Assembly: GCF_001652265.1 (NCBI RefSeq)
Contig: NZ_LWBS01000121.1
Coordinates: 54,590-118,589, forward strand
From: Rhizobium leguminosarum
GTDB lineage: Bacteria; Pseudomonadota; Alphaproteobacteria; Rhizobiales; Rhizobiaceae
Length of the DNA: 64,000 bases
Direction: 5' to 3'
A program made the translations under genes and the position numbers. The notes below the pieces were generated by a model. It ran no database searches, was not told the DNA's origin, and was given only the letters and a program-made list of their open reading frames with translations. This document shows, one piece after another, positions 1 to 8,198 of this stretch (the stretch's first letter is position 1; every line of letters starts with the position of its first letter).

Positions 1-678
1 GTCTGCTACCTTGGCGGATCCGCACGGCAGTCCGTCCGGATAGCGAGTGAATGTCACCTTGCTCATGTCCGCGCCAGCATAGGCGGCCGCGAGCTCGGCC
101 TTCGCTTCTTCATGCGTTAGATTGACGCGCTCACCCTTGTGGCGACGACCGGACACATACCGCGGCTTCTTCGTGTTCAGCATCTCGGAGAAGTATTCGT
201 TGCTGTCGACCACCTCTTGCGGGTTTTCGTCGCCGCCGAGGGCAACGTCGACCTTGTCGCGGCATCCAAGCATGGCGCCCGCCGGCATCCTGGCGGCGTA
301 CTCTTCGAGTTTGCCGTCGATCGTGTAGCGAAATGCTCGCTCAGTCTGCGCGCCATCGCTGAACCGCAATCTGCCGATTCTGGTGATTGGGCCTCGTACT
401 GTGTGTGTTTTATGCTCCACGCCGTTATAGGTCGTCATCTCGGTCGTAGTTTCACTGCGAACCGCTTCGCCTTCTTTGACGTTTCGCATAATTTCCGCAA
501 CCGACGGAGTAACTAGCCGTTTGCGATCGTGCTTGAGGTCGGCAACCTCTTCCGGATCGTTGTCATTGGCTGCGACCGTGGCCCAATTAGACTGAAGTGG
601 CTCAGGCGCATGGTCTGGCTGCTGAACAAAAGCACGAATAGCCTCTAGCTGTTCGGCAAGCGATGAGTGTCTAGCCAT
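1..678 (-). CDS. Phage hypothetical protein (C-terminus beyond window)
   Basis: An open frame of 226 codons starts with ATG at 678 (MARHSSLAEQLEAIRAF) and runs off the left edge without a stop. Its ATG overlaps the stop of the upstream nuclease gene as TAATG, so the two are probably translationally coupled. The visible part is hydrophilic and contains ANDND, a motif that recurs in several proteins of this prophage (for example in the proteins at 11383-13233 and 20430-21452). I do not recognise a domain. A DNA-metabolism role is suggested only by its position behind a nuclease gene. Confidence 0.7.
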   Translation of the reverse strand, partial: MARHSSLAEQLEAIRAFVQQPDHAPEPLQSNWATVAANDNDPEEVADLKHDRKRLVTPSVAEIMRNVKEGEAVRSETTTEMTTYNGVEHKTHTVRGPITRIGRLRFSDGAQTERAFRYTIDGKLEEYAARMPAGAMLGCRDKVDVALGGDENPQEVVDSNEYFSEMLNTKKPRYVSGRRHKGERVNLTHEEAKAELAAAYAGADMSKVTFTRYPDGLPCGSAKVAD

Positions 679-1352
679 TACGCGGCCTCCTGCTTCGGAG
701 TATTATCGTTAGCCGAAACAGCCAATCCGGTGTTTGGATCCATGCCTGTTATCTTGCGATAGATGAACCTGTGGATCTTGCGCAGCATCTCCTTTTCTCT
801 CTTCAGTAGGGCGCCGCCTTTATTGACTGGCTTTATCGCCACGCCGTAAAGAAAATCTATCTGCGACACAGTCAATTTGTCCTTGTGATGCTTGATCATC
901 CAGTGGCCGAAGAACGACCACTCATTTCTAGACATATCGTTGCGTGGGTGAAGGAAGCGCTGCCCAGTTGTTGGGTCGAACCAATGCATCTCAACAACTT
1001 CTTGGCGGTTCGCTTTTGCGATATCATTCCACCAAACGCAGTTTCCGTTGTCCATCACCACTAGGTACTTGAGGTCATCACCCTCATACCGTTTTGCTTG
1101 GTCTCGCTGGCCTTCGTTCATGGGTGCAAATCCGTCTAGGTCGAAACCTTCTGACTTTACGTCAATCGGCACCCAGCCAGATCCATCCCAATTGTTCGCT
1201 ACCAAGTCAGCCCTGCCTCTCGGAGAGGCGTTGCGGAACACGTCATAACCCTGCTTCATCAGCCAAGCTGTTGCGACATGCTCATTGATCGCACCCTTTG
1301 TATTGTGGTGAATTTCAATTTTTGCGCCCGTGTCGTCCAAGACAAATGCCAC
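678..1352 (-). CDS. PD-(D/E)XK nuclease-like protein
   Basis: A 224-residue protein. Near the N-terminus it has GAINEHVATAWLMKQGYDVF, then SPRGRADLVA and, about 15 residues on, PIDVKS. This is the spacing of a PD-(D/E)XK core (helix with E, catalytic D, then D-x-K), as in small Holliday-junction-resolvase or restriction-like nucleases. I place the start at GTG 1352 because AGGAGAC lies four bases upstream, as in the shared prophage leader; a TTG at 1367 in the same frame is possible. An ACAAATTTGT operator with an embedded TTGACA lies upstream at 1420. DNA cleavage is inferred from motifs; the target is unknown. Confidence 0.7.
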   Translation of the reverse strand: MAFVLDDTGAKIEIHHNTKGAINEHVATAWLMKQGYDVFRNASPRGRADLVANNWDGSGWVPIDVKSEGFDLDGFAPMNEGQRDQAKRYEGDDLKYLVVMDNGNCVWWNDIAKANRQEVVEMHWFDPTTGQRFLHPRNDMSRNEWSFFGHWMIKHHKDKLTVSQIDFLYGVAIKPVNKGGALLKREKEMLRKIHRFIYRKITGMDPNTGLAVSANDNTPKQEAA

Positions 1353-1419
1353 TTCCGTCTCCTGCAATCATGGTGGTCGATGGTGATTGCAGGATATATG
1401 GCGGCGACAACGGAAAATA

Positions 1420-1432
1420 ACAAATTTGTCAA
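1420..1432 (-). promoter_or_regulatory. ACAAATTTGT operator fused to -35 box
   Basis: The palindrome ACAAATTTGT at 1420-1429 reads TTGACAAATTTGT on the minus strand, so a -35 box overlaps the operator and points at the nuclease gene. It overlaps the stop codon of the neighbouring exported-protein gene. It is one of seven copies in the prophage. Confidence 0.6.
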
Positions 1433-1659
1433 GCTGCCGAGCGGCAAACCTTCTTCGTCTGCTGCTGGACGGTGCGAAGATAGACGCGCAAACCGTTCTT
1501 GAGCGGTGCCGACACGTTGTTGCGCTCAGCGTCGTCCACGGCCTGCCATGCGTAGGCTTCGATGAAGCGCGACAGCTGGCAGTCGTTGCTGACGACGGCT
1601 TGTGCGTTGGCGGTCAGCGGGAGGGCAATAAGGGCTGCTGCGATAAGGATGCGGGTCAT
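1429..1659 (-). CDS. Small exported protein
   Basis: A 76-residue protein with a clear Sec signal peptide (MTRILIAAALIALPLTANA, cleavage after ANA). The mature part has about 57 residues and two cysteines (NDCQ and KKVC) that could form a disulfide. It has its own full leader (CACCACACAGAGGAGAC, four bases before ATG) and two operator/-35 sites upstream, so it is a separately controlled gene rather than part of the nuclease operon. A periplasmic location is inferred; a role such as host-envelope modification or exclusion is only a guess from the signal peptide. Confidence 0.7.
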   Translation of the reverse strand: MTRILIAAALIALPLTANAQAVVSNDCQLSRFIEAYAWQAVDDAERNNVSAPLKNGLRVYLRTVQQQTKKVCRSAA

Positions 1660-1662
1660 GTT

Positions 1663-1680
1663 GGTCTCCTCTGTGTGGTG
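1663..1680 (-). promoter_or_regulatory. Shared leader motif (CACCAC + GAGGAGAC)
   Basis: The minus strand reads CACCACACAGAGGAGACC followed by AAC and the ATG at 1659. It is a full copy of the prophage-wide leader, without an obvious hairpin in front. Confidence 0.65.
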
Positions 1681-1711
1681 CGTTTCGGTAATTATGGTTT
1701 TACAGCATTCT

Positions 1712-1757
1712 ACAAATTTGTCAAGCTGGGTATCGTCGGCTTTCTACAAATTTGTCA
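1712..1757 (-). promoter_or_regulatory. Two tandem ACAAATTTGT operator/-35 sites
   Basis: ACAAATTTGT occurs at 1712-1721 and 1746-1755. Both read TTGACAAATTTGTAGAA on the minus strand and both face the exported-protein gene starting at 1659. The doubled site suggests tight repression or two start points. Confidence 0.6.
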
Positions 1758-1819
1758 AATCCACACACAGGCTCACTGGCGCTTGCGGAGACCGCAAACT
1801 CCCGACGACGCCAGACGAC

Positions 1820-2356
1820 CTATCCGTGCGCGCTGGTGGCCAACGTCGTGGCGCGGTGGTTGTCGTTTGCCGATAGCCATCCTCGCACGAGATCTACGGA
1901 CCGCGCTGCTGCCTCTTCAGGTGTGGCAGCACGAACCAGTGCCTGCCGAGTGAACCCCAGCGCAGCCAGCAGCGGGTGACGCTTTTTCTGATCCTTGCTG
2001 ACTGGCGTCTCGGCGCCCTTGAATTCGATTAGTCCAAGCTGGCCGCCAGCGATGTATAGTCGAAGGTCATGCTCGCCGCTTGTAAGCCCGGTTGCCTTTG
2101 CCTTGACCTGCTCGCGCATCGATCGCCGAGCCGCGTTGAAGTCGCCAGCCAATGTGAACGTGCCATGGCGGACATCCTTGGCGTCATCCACGTATTCCGG
2201 CATTGCGCGCAACTGGCGCACCGCCTCGGCTTGCAGCAGCCACTCCTCGACCGGTGCCGCGCTAACCTTCACGCTCGTACCGGTCGCCGTGACGCGGGTG
2301 ACGATCCTCACTCTGCGGCCGTCGATCTTCGTGGTCTGTGTGGTGGTCTTGGCCAT
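1820..2356 (-). CDS. VRR-NUC domain nuclease
   Basis: A 178-residue protein. Residues around 85-130 contain SGEHDLRLYI, LGLIEFKGAETPVSKDQKKRH and LLAALGF. This matches the VRR-NUC family layout: catalytic D, E-x-K, then a Q and an H before a GF turn. Stand-alone VRR-NUC proteins are common in phage replication modules and act on branched DNA. The N-terminal third is basic and unassigned; the tail contains SANDN. The start is fixed by the leader CACCACCACAGGAGAC just upstream. It lies directly downstream of the candidate origin, consistent with a role in replication or recombination intermediates. Confidence 0.8.
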   Translation of the reverse strand: MAKTTTQTTKIDGRRVRIVTRVTATGTSVKVSAAPVEEWLLQAEAVRQLRAMPEYVDDAKDVRHGTFTLAGDFNAARRSMREQVKAKATGLTSGEHDLRLYIAGGQLGLIEFKGAETPVSKDQKKRHPLLAALGFTRQALVRAATPEEAAARSVDLVRGWLSANDNHRATTLATSAHG

Positions 2357-2360
2357 GTCG

Positions 2361-2466
2361 GTCTCCTGTGGTGGTGGGTGGGCGGGTGGGTGGGTGGGTG
2401 GTGGTGGGTGGAGGTGGGGGGTGGTGGTGGGTGGGTGGTGGTGGGTGGGTGGTGGTGGGTGGAGGT
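2361..2466 (-). repeat. CACC/GGTG microsatellite in the 5' UTR of the VRR-NUC gene
   Basis: About 100 bases made almost only of GGTG/GGGT units on the plus strand. In the minus-strand transcript this is a run of CACC units that merges into the normal CACCAC leader. The plus (template) strand has many G3 runs with short T spacers and could form G-quadruplexes. It looks like slippage expansion of the leader's CACCAC half. Confidence 0.75.
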
Positions 2467-2479
2467 GAATTTGTCCTTT

Positions 2480-2710
2480 TCACCCCCCTATATTCTATCC
2501 CTACGGAACATAGTAAGAACATCACTTACTTATACTATACGATAAGAAAAAAGATCTATTCATATATATAGTATATAAGCCCTTGATTTCGTTACACTTT
2601 TTTGCATCCGATTTTGTCTTTTTCGCTTAGGATAAATTAAGGACAAATTCAGCGCCTCCGATTTTGTCCTAAGATCTGTCCTAGCGAAAAAGACACAAGA
2701 AAAGACAAAT
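2480..2710. other. Candidate phage replication origin
   Basis: The gap between the primase and VRR-NUC genes is very AT-rich at 2520-2600 (ATAAGAAAAAAGATC, then TATATATAGTATATAAG) and is followed by nested inverted repeats. GTCTTTTTCGCT near 2616 pairs with AGCGAAAAAGAC near 2683, and an inner TTAAGGACAAA/TTTGTCCTAA pair lies within. TCCGATTTTGTC is repeated directly at 2607 and 2657, 50 bases apart, and GACAAATTC also occurs twice. An easily melted stretch beside repeats and a primase gene is typical of an origin. Function is inferred. Confidence 0.45.
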
Positions 2711-5086
2711 TCACGCACCTAATTCGAGCCAAACATAGCGCCTCGTAGGCCGGCCTCTTTTGTTGTCATTGGCAGGCACGACGACACGATTTGCCTTCAG
2801 CAAATCCTTCAGAATGTCCTCGCGCTGCCACGCCTCGATGGCCTTGCATTTGTCCAGCAACTTGCCTTCTGTGATGCCATTAACGCCACCCTTGCGGATC
2901 AGGCCGGCGATCTTCTTGTAGTTCGCCTCTCGCTGGTTGTCGGCCAGCCTCTCGGTAACTTCGGAGAGCATGTCCGCGGCGCACGACCAGGCCACAGCAG
3001 TCGCCCAATCAAAGGTGGCCTCTGATATAACCGGCTCGTTCGGATCGATGCCCACGGCCACGATAAGCGCCAGCTTGATGGCGTTCTCGATGATGCGTCG
3101 CACGAATGGCTTGCCTTCGGCCGCCACAAGCCGCTCCTGCTCTTCCACGGCCACCTTGATGGATCGGAACAGCGTGAGTGCGTCCGGCGTCCAAGGCACG
3201 ATGTGAGGCTTGTTCTCCTGCCACGCAGCCACAGCGGGCAACTTGGTGGCGGATCTTCGCTTCACCACGTCTATACCCGCCACGGCCGCCATCTTCTCCA
3301 GCAGCAACGTGGGCACGTCCCGCACATCTCTGCGTGGCTTCACGGCCGTTGGCTTGTCGCCCTTGACGTGAAACAGGATCAGGCGCGGCAATAGACCGTC
3401 CTCGGCGCTGGCCGATGATAGGGCCGTCCAGAACTGTTCCGGCGTCGATGTTCCATGCAGGCACAGGTTCGGATTGTAGATGCGCTTCGGTGGTGTGCCA
3501 CGGTAGGCGGCGCCCTCAAAGTACGTCGTGCTGGCGCTGTAGTAGTCGCGCAAGTCGGTGGAGATGGCACGTTGATGGCTTCCCGCCTTGCGATCGGTTA
3601 TTTCTCGCACAAAGCCGCCGAACTCGTCGATCTGGCAATTGACGCTGGAATGGCGCTCGAGGACTTCACGCAGCGCCGATGCCGACATGATTCGGGCGGG
3701 GCCAGAGAAATCATCGAACACACCCTGGCTGGACATGAGCAACCGCTTTATCTGGCTGCGGGCATGCTCCTTGCCGAAACCGGATTCCGCCAGCGCCACC
3801 GTGTATAGGTTGGGGCGCGTGTCCTTGCTGCCCGTGCTATACCGCGCTCCGGCGAGCGTAGCCACCAACGGCAAGACCGCAGCGAGCGCCAGAGGCCTGC
3901 TCGGCTGCTCGGCGCTCGATGTGATCCAGTCTATCAGGTCTTCGACGAGGCCTCCGGGATAGGTGAGGCTTTCGAGGTCCGCGACCGTTGCCAGCGTGTA
4001 GTCGGCGGCCTCGTCGTCAGGTTCTGGTGGTGGTTCTGGTGCTGGCGGCAGTGGGGCGGACTGGGTAACAGCGGCAGCCTCACGTGCGGCTTTTTTTCGT
4101 ATGCTGTTCTCTACGAGTGCGCGATAGTCGACGTTACCCCATCCAGCCATGTCGTCCTGCTGTTGCTGTGGTATTTCGCGCGGCTGCTTCATGCCCGCGT
4201 CAAGGCCACGGCGGATCTTGGCGCGGATTTCCCGCTCGCCGTCCTTTGCCACCACGCCGTTTGCATAGGCCGCATCGAATAGACCGGCCTCGGCTTCCGA
4301 TCGCGATAAGACGTTAGCGCCGACAAGCGTTCCCAACGAGAACGCACTGCGGTTCACGGCCTCGCCGCGGCCTCCTTGTGAGGCGCCGGCCAACTCGCGC
4401 AATTCCGCCTCCACCGCGCGCTCAACGTAAGCCGTGTTTTCGCCTGCGTTGTGTGTGTAGTCGCCGCCACTGGTAGCCTGTTGCCGGGGCGGCAGGACAA
4501 GATCCAGCAGCCATGCCGGTGCCTCGGGTAGTGGCGGCAGGCCATCACCTTCGTAATCAAGCCAAATGTATTCCCTGCCTTCCGCCGTGACACTGCCTGG
4601 CATTATAACGAATCCGCCAACGCCCCTCACGTCCAAGCCCTGGCCGAGCCGCCCACGGTTGCGGACTCCTGCGGCGTAGCGGAAATAGTGGTGCTCTCCA
4701 CCTCCTGCAGTCTTGGCTACCGCCGTGCGCGGCAGCGGGCCATGCTTATCCTCAAGGGCCGCCATGGTCTCATAGCCGTTGATCACGTCTCCCTTGTCGT
4801 CCTTGTGGACGTCGATGTCCAAAACAAACGCACCCATGGACTCGCCAGTGGGTGCGCCGATCATGGCTTTCGGGTGGCGCTCGCCGAATAGAATATTGAT
4901 AATGCGTTCGTTTTTGGTTGCCGCCTTGAACCCGGTTCCAGTCAGAGGCGTCTTGGCCTTCAGAACTTCGAATTCGCCAGTGTCCGGATCGTATCTATCG
5001 GTGACTTCGTCGCGATCTCGTGCTGGAAAAACAGGAATCCCTGCCGCTATGTATGACTTTGCAACGTCAAGCGGAGTTCTGGTCAT
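2711..5086 (-). CDS. Bifunctional primase-polymerase / DUF3987 helicase fusion
   Basis: A 791-residue replication protein. Residues 1-200 match the prim-pol (AEP, PF09250) domain: IPVFPAR near 20, the metal-binding DID at 90-92 and GGGEHHYFRY at 128-137. A linker rich in Pro and Glu (about 345-360) leads to a DUF3987-type ATPase domain with a Walker-A-like ESGFGKE at about 434-440. Such fusions prime and unwind phage or plasmid origins. The ATG overlaps the stop of the HNH gene as ATGA, so it is coupled to it. The candidate origin lies directly downstream. No start alternative is needed. Confidence 0.88.
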   Translation of the reverse strand: MTRTPLDVAKSYIAAGIPVFPARDRDEVTDRYDPDTGEFEVLKAKTPLTGTGFKAATKNERIINILFGERHPKAMIGAPTGESMGAFVLDIDVHKDDKGDVINGYETMAALEDKHGPLPRTAVAKTAGGGEHHYFRYAAGVRNRGRLGQGLDVRGVGGFVIMPGSVTAEGREYIWLDYEGDGLPPLPEAPAWLLDLVLPPRQQATSGGDYTHNAGENTAYVERAVEAELRELAGASQGGRGEAVNRSAFSLGTLVGANVLSRSEAEAGLFDAAYANGVVAKDGEREIRAKIRRGLDAGMKQPREIPQQQQDDMAGWGNVDYRALVENSIRKKAAREAAAVTQSAPLPPAPEPPPEPDDEAADYTLATVADLESLTYPGGLVEDLIDWITSSAEQPSRPLALAAVLPLVATLAGARYSTGSKDTRPNLYTVALAESGFGKEHARSQIKRLLMSSQGVFDDFSGPARIMSASALREVLERHSSVNCQIDEFGGFVREITDRKAGSHQRAISTDLRDYYSASTTYFEGAAYRGTPPKRIYNPNLCLHGTSTPEQFWTALSSASAEDGLLPRLILFHVKGDKPTAVKPRRDVRDVPTLLLEKMAAVAGIDVVKRRSATKLPAVAAWQENKPHIVPWTPDALTLFRSIKVAVEEQERLVAAEGKPFVRRIIENAIKLALIVAVGIDPNEPVISEATFDWATAVAWSCAADMLSEVTERLADNQREANYKKIAGLIRKGGVNGITEGKLLDKCKAIEAWQREDILKDLLKANRVVVPANDNKRGRPTRRYVWLELGA

Positions 5087-5664
5087 GCTGCGATCCTTTT
5101 GCTAAACCACACACTCATTTCGTAAGCCTCTTCGGCAGTCTTGTTCCTAAGCGGGCCGCGTCTCTCTTTCTCCTCCCAATACGCCATCTTGAAAGCGCGC
5201 TCCGTTGCGTAAAGCCGGTAACAGTCGCCGCGGATATCGCTTACATCCACCATCTCGACGACTGTCGAGCTACCATCAAGAAACGAAAAGAGTTGGATAA
5301 TGCAGGTGTCGCTGCCCGCCATCCCAATGATACTGAATTGATTGTGGATGTGCCCGTCCTCGTCTAGCCTATGGCCGAACAATCCAACTAGGCCGGCATC
5401 ATTCTTGACGCGCACCGACGGTGCTCTGTTCACGTTTTTTGCTCCTTTCCCGAAGTTGCAATCCTCGCAGGCGGTTACAAGGTTTTCTTTGTCGTCGCTG
5501 CCGCCTTTCGAATGCGCCAACTTGTGGTCACAATGCAGCGTCACTTCCGGTGATCCTCGACCGCAATATACGCATGTGAAATTGTCGCGCCTGAACACGT
5601 CAAAGCGGACACCTTGCGGTATCCGCTCGCGCTTTCTGGTTTTTGCTAGCTCAATCGGCTGCAT
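5083..5664 (-). CDS. HNH endonuclease
   Basis: A 193-residue protein with an HNH core at about residues 20-75: FTCVYCGRG, then LHCDHKLAHSKGGSDDKENLVTAC as the H-N-H core with CEDCNFGKG completing the second zinc knuckle. The rest (about 85-190) is unassigned. The start is set at ATG 5664 with GAGGAA eight bases upstream; an in-frame TTG at 5688 is less likely. It overlaps the primase gene by ATGA. It could be a homing-type nuclease or a functional partner of the replication operon. The family supports DNA cleavage; the target is unknown. Confidence 0.85.
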   Translation of the reverse strand: MQPIELAKTRKRERIPQGVRFDVFRRDNFTCVYCGRGSPEVTLHCDHKLAHSKGGSDDKENLVTACEDCNFGKGAKNVNRAPSVRVKNDAGLVGLFGHRLDEDGHIHNQFSIIGMAGSDTCIIQLFSFLDGSSTVVEMVDVSDIRGDCYRLYATERAFKMAYWEEKERRGPLRNKTAEEAYEMSVWFSKRIAA

Positions 5665-5684
5665 CAAACATTCCTCATTTCTTG

Positions 5685-5697
5685 ACAAATTTGTATA
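5685..5697. promoter_or_regulatory. ACAAATTTGT operator upstream of the HNH-primase operon
   Basis: The palindrome lies about 20 bases upstream of the HNH start. Here the TTGACA half points to the plus strand, opposite to the genes, and a TTGACG lies a little further upstream on the minus strand. Binding could therefore block elongation or a weak minus-strand promoter. Confidence 0.5.
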
Positions 5698-5737
5698 TTG
5701 ACAGACGTCAATTTACGGTCTAAAACCAAGCTAGACA

Positions 5738-6922
5738 TTAAGCAGCAAGTTGGTTTTCATCCGCCTTTTCATCACGCACCCCGTCGTTGTCATTATTATT
5801 GGCAGCGACGGGTTTTTCGTTTTTGGTGATGGCGGCAAGTGCGCGCTCCACCCTTATAATGGCTCTGCCGATGGCTTCGGGGATTTGCGGGCAGACGGCG
5901 TCGCCGAACGCTTCGACGATAAGGCTGGCTGCAACCGTCCCTCTTGGACCGCCGACCGCAATGCGCGACTGAGCCACCCAGCCGGATACCCCATCATCCA
6001 CCCGTAGGTGATGGGCAAGGCCGCCGTTCCAGTCAGCCCATGGCTCTGCAGGAGTTGGGCTAGGGCACGAGCTCCCGCCCATTTCTGATCCCGAAGGTAG
6101 GTCGGCACGTTCTGGCTCTTGACCTTGCCGTTGCTCATCACTCCCAACGATCCCTTGTAGTCGCTGGCCAATGGTGTCGGCGCCAACTGCCGCTCGCCCA
6201 TGGCCATTGTCGTTACCAGCGATACGCCCGTTGTCTTTGCGCCCATGGCTTTCGTTATCTCCGGCCCATGATGCGCGCCCGACTTCCGTGGCGTCGGCAT
6301 AATGAAATGCACCATCTCTCCCGGATTCGGCGACCTGTCGAAGTCGTCCTCCGAATTGGTCATGCGGTCCTTCATGCGCCGAAGCACGGATCCACGCGGA
6401 GCCGGGTTTGCCGTCGGAGTTCCCATCATAGCCGATGAGCCAGCTTCGCTTGCGTTCGTGGTTGGCGCCGATGTCTCCAGCACTAACCACGAATGGCCAG
6501 CAGGCGTAGCCGATTGCCGCCAACGCATCGATGACCCGGTCTGCTCCTCGAGTTCTGAGATTAGCGCTATTTTCAAGAGCGAACCAACGAGGTCTGCATT
6601 CGTCGATGATGCGGACGGCTTCGAAGTAGAGGCTGGAGCGCTCTCCGTCGACGCCTTTGCCTTTTGTGTTGGCGCTGCTAATGTCCTGGCACGGCGGGCT
6701 GCCGACGACGATATCGGGAAGTCCGACACCATCCCGAATAAGTCTGTCTGCTGTGAGTGTAGTGACGTCGTCATAAACAGGAACTCCCGGATTGTTCTCG
6801 GAATAGAGGGCGCGCCGCCAGTCGATGACTTCGCAAGCGGCAATGGTGCGATAGCCGGCGCGATGCATGCCAAGTGACCAGCCGCCGGCCGCTTCGCTAA
6901 AGAGGTCCAGGACGCTGATCAA
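5738..6922 (-). CDS. DNA (cytosine-5) methyltransferase
   Basis: A 394-residue protein carrying the C5-methyltransferase motifs in order: motif I variant DLFSEAAGGWSLG at about 6-18, motif IV GSPPCQDIS with the catalytic Cys at about 98, motif VI as ENS (usually ENV) near 137, motif VIII-like HERKRSW near 165, and a motif X-like EAFGDAVCPQIPEAIG near the end. It transfers methyl groups from SAM to a cytosine in a specific site. No cognate restriction gene adjoins it, so a solitary phage methylase protecting DNA from host restriction is likely. It is coupled by ATGA overlap to the zinc-ribbon gene upstream. Confidence 0.92.
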   Translation of the reverse strand: MISVLDLFSEAAGGWSLGMHRAGYRTIAACEVIDWRRALYSENNPGVPVYDDVTTLTADRLIRDGVGLPDIVVGSPPCQDISSANTKGKGVDGERSSLYFEAVRIIDECRPRWFALENSANLRTRGADRVIDALAAIGYACWPFVVSAGDIGANHERKRSWLIGYDGNSDGKPGSAWIRASAHEGPHDQFGGRLRQVAESGRDGAFHYADATEVGRASWAGDNESHGRKDNGRIAGNDNGHGRAAVGADTIGQRLQGIVGSDEQRQGQEPERADLPSGSEMGGSSCPSPTPAEPWADWNGGLAHHLRVDDGVSGWVAQSRIAVGGPRGTVAASLIVEAFGDAVCPQIPEAIGRAIIRVERALAAITKNEKPVAANNNDNDGVRDEKADENQLAA

Positions 6923-7296
6923 AACGGCGCCTCCTTAAGCGCAGCCCTTAATCCCCGCGCGCACCCTTCCCACGCCGCCTTAACCAGCATCCTCTGATCG
7001 AGATCATCGTAGAGTGACAGGTCAGCCCCCAGACCGCGCTCCGCGATCCATTCCCCAACCGCGTCAACGCCGGCGTCGAGCGCAACCAACTCGTAGTCGT
7101 CAAGCCTCCTGATTTTCTTGTAGTCGTCGATCGCCACGGAACATCTCCTACAAATAAAATGTGGGTCTCCTTTGCCTGGATTGATACCAAGCGCCTGTGC
7201 CCTCATCCCACATACGAAACAGCACGTTGCTGATCCTGTTGAGTCAACGGTGGGAAGAAACGGCGTAGCGGACTTCATTCCTGGGATAGCGGCCAT
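6919..7296 (-). CDS. Zinc-ribbon phage protein (DUF6511-like)
   Basis: A 125-residue protein. CCFVCG near residue 26 and FICRRC near 48 form a four-cysteine zinc knuckle, followed by a helical domain (VALDAGVDAVGEWIAERG) resembling DUF6511-type phage proteins, usually annotated as of unknown function. The ATG at 7296 is chosen because AGG lies about ten bases upstream; a longer form starting at 7350 is possible. Its last bases overlap the methyltransferase start as ATGA, so both are probably made together. A DNA-binding accessory role is only inferred. Confidence 0.65.
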   Translation of the reverse strand: MAAIPGMKSATPFLPTVDSTGSATCCFVCGMRAQALGINPGKGDPHFICRRCSVAIDDYKKIRRLDDYELVALDAGVDAVGEWIAERGLGADLSLYDDLDQRMLVKAAWEGCARGLRAALKEAPF

Positions 7297-7421
7297 TATG
7301 CTGCACCTGCTTGGGCGCGAGCGGCAGAGAAGATATGGCGTATCGGCCACATCATTAGCGTGATAGGCTTGTTTGTCACGGCAACTCCTACTATATATCC
7401 AATGAACCAGGAGGTGATTTT

Positions 7422-8198
7422 TTGACCAAGGGAATTAACGGGAACAAGATGCGCACTATTGAGTGCGCCGCATGCGGCCAGTCCGTCACCAAGCGGATGC
7501 CTGAAGGCCGTAAATTTTGCTCGCTTGAATGCTATAGGAGCGGCGAAAGGCCAGATCGGCGCAGGGGCGAAGAGCGACCGTGTGAAGTGTGCGGCTTGGT
7601 CGTATATGTGAAGGCAACGCAGATTAAGAAGTCGTCCAATTTCTTCTGCTCGCCTGAACATGCAAACGAATGGCAACGCAGGAATAAAGACCGGTACTCC
7701 TGCAAAAACTGCGGCGTGATCTTCACGCGATCTCCCTCGAACAAGAACCACACGACTCCGACATATTGCTCGATACCATGTCGAGATGCCGACCCATCGC
7801 GTCGTGATCGGCTGATACAGATGAATGTTGAGCAAGCAGTCAAAAAGACCAACAAACTTGAGATGGCCGGATACGCGATACTCGACGAAATCGGAGAGGC
7901 ATACGAGCCCCAGAAACTCATGTTCGGCAAGTTCTGCGTCGATGCCATTTACGCTGATCTGCGCATTGTCGTGCAGTTTGATGGCGACTACTGGCATGGC
8001 CATCCCATCAACTTCCCCACGCCAGACGCACGGCAGGCTCGCCGCATGAATATCGACCGTAGTCAGGACGCGTACTTCACCAAGGCAGGATACACAGTGC
8101 TGCGCCTCTGGGAATCCGACATCAAGAAGAACCGGACTGGTGCGGTCGATAGCGTTAGGGACACAATTCATGCCGCCACCCTGCCGATGGCAGCCTGA
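7422..8198 (+). CDS. Triple zinc-ribbon protein fused to a Vsr/DUF559-like nuclease domain
   Basis: A 258-residue protein on the strand opposite to its neighbours. Three zinc knuckles fill residues about 12-125 (ECAACG..FCSLEC, PCEVCG..FCSPEH, SCKNCG..YCSIPC). The C-terminal domain, about 160-250, has VVQFDGDYWHGHP, then DRSQDAYFTKAGYTVLRLWESD, the pattern of Vsr-type PD-(D/E)XK nucleases that nick at T:G mismatches. The start codon is TTG, fixed by a strong AGGAGGTGA six bases upstream. The unusual orientation and its own TATATA-containing upstream region suggest a later-acquired cassette. Mismatch repair linked to the adjacent C5 methylase, or homing, are both possible. Confidence 0.82.
   Translation: MTKGINGNKMRTIECAACGQSVTKRMPEGRKFCSLECYRSGERPDRRRGEERPCEVCGLVVYVKATQIKKSSNFFCSPEHANEWQRRNKDRYSCKNCGVIFTRSPSNKNHTTPTYCSIPCRDADPSRRDRLIQMNVEQAVKKTNKLEMAGYAILDEIGEAYEPQKLMFGKFCVDAIYADLRIVVQFDGDYWHGHPINFPTPDARQARRMNIDRSQDAYFTKAGYTVLRLWESDIKKNRTGAVDSVRDTIHAATLPMAA

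Noticed and set aside
7296..8171. Minus-strand open frame of 291 codons
   Set aside because: Antisense of the zinc-ribbon/Vsr-like gene, which has a perfect ribosome site and conserved cysteines.
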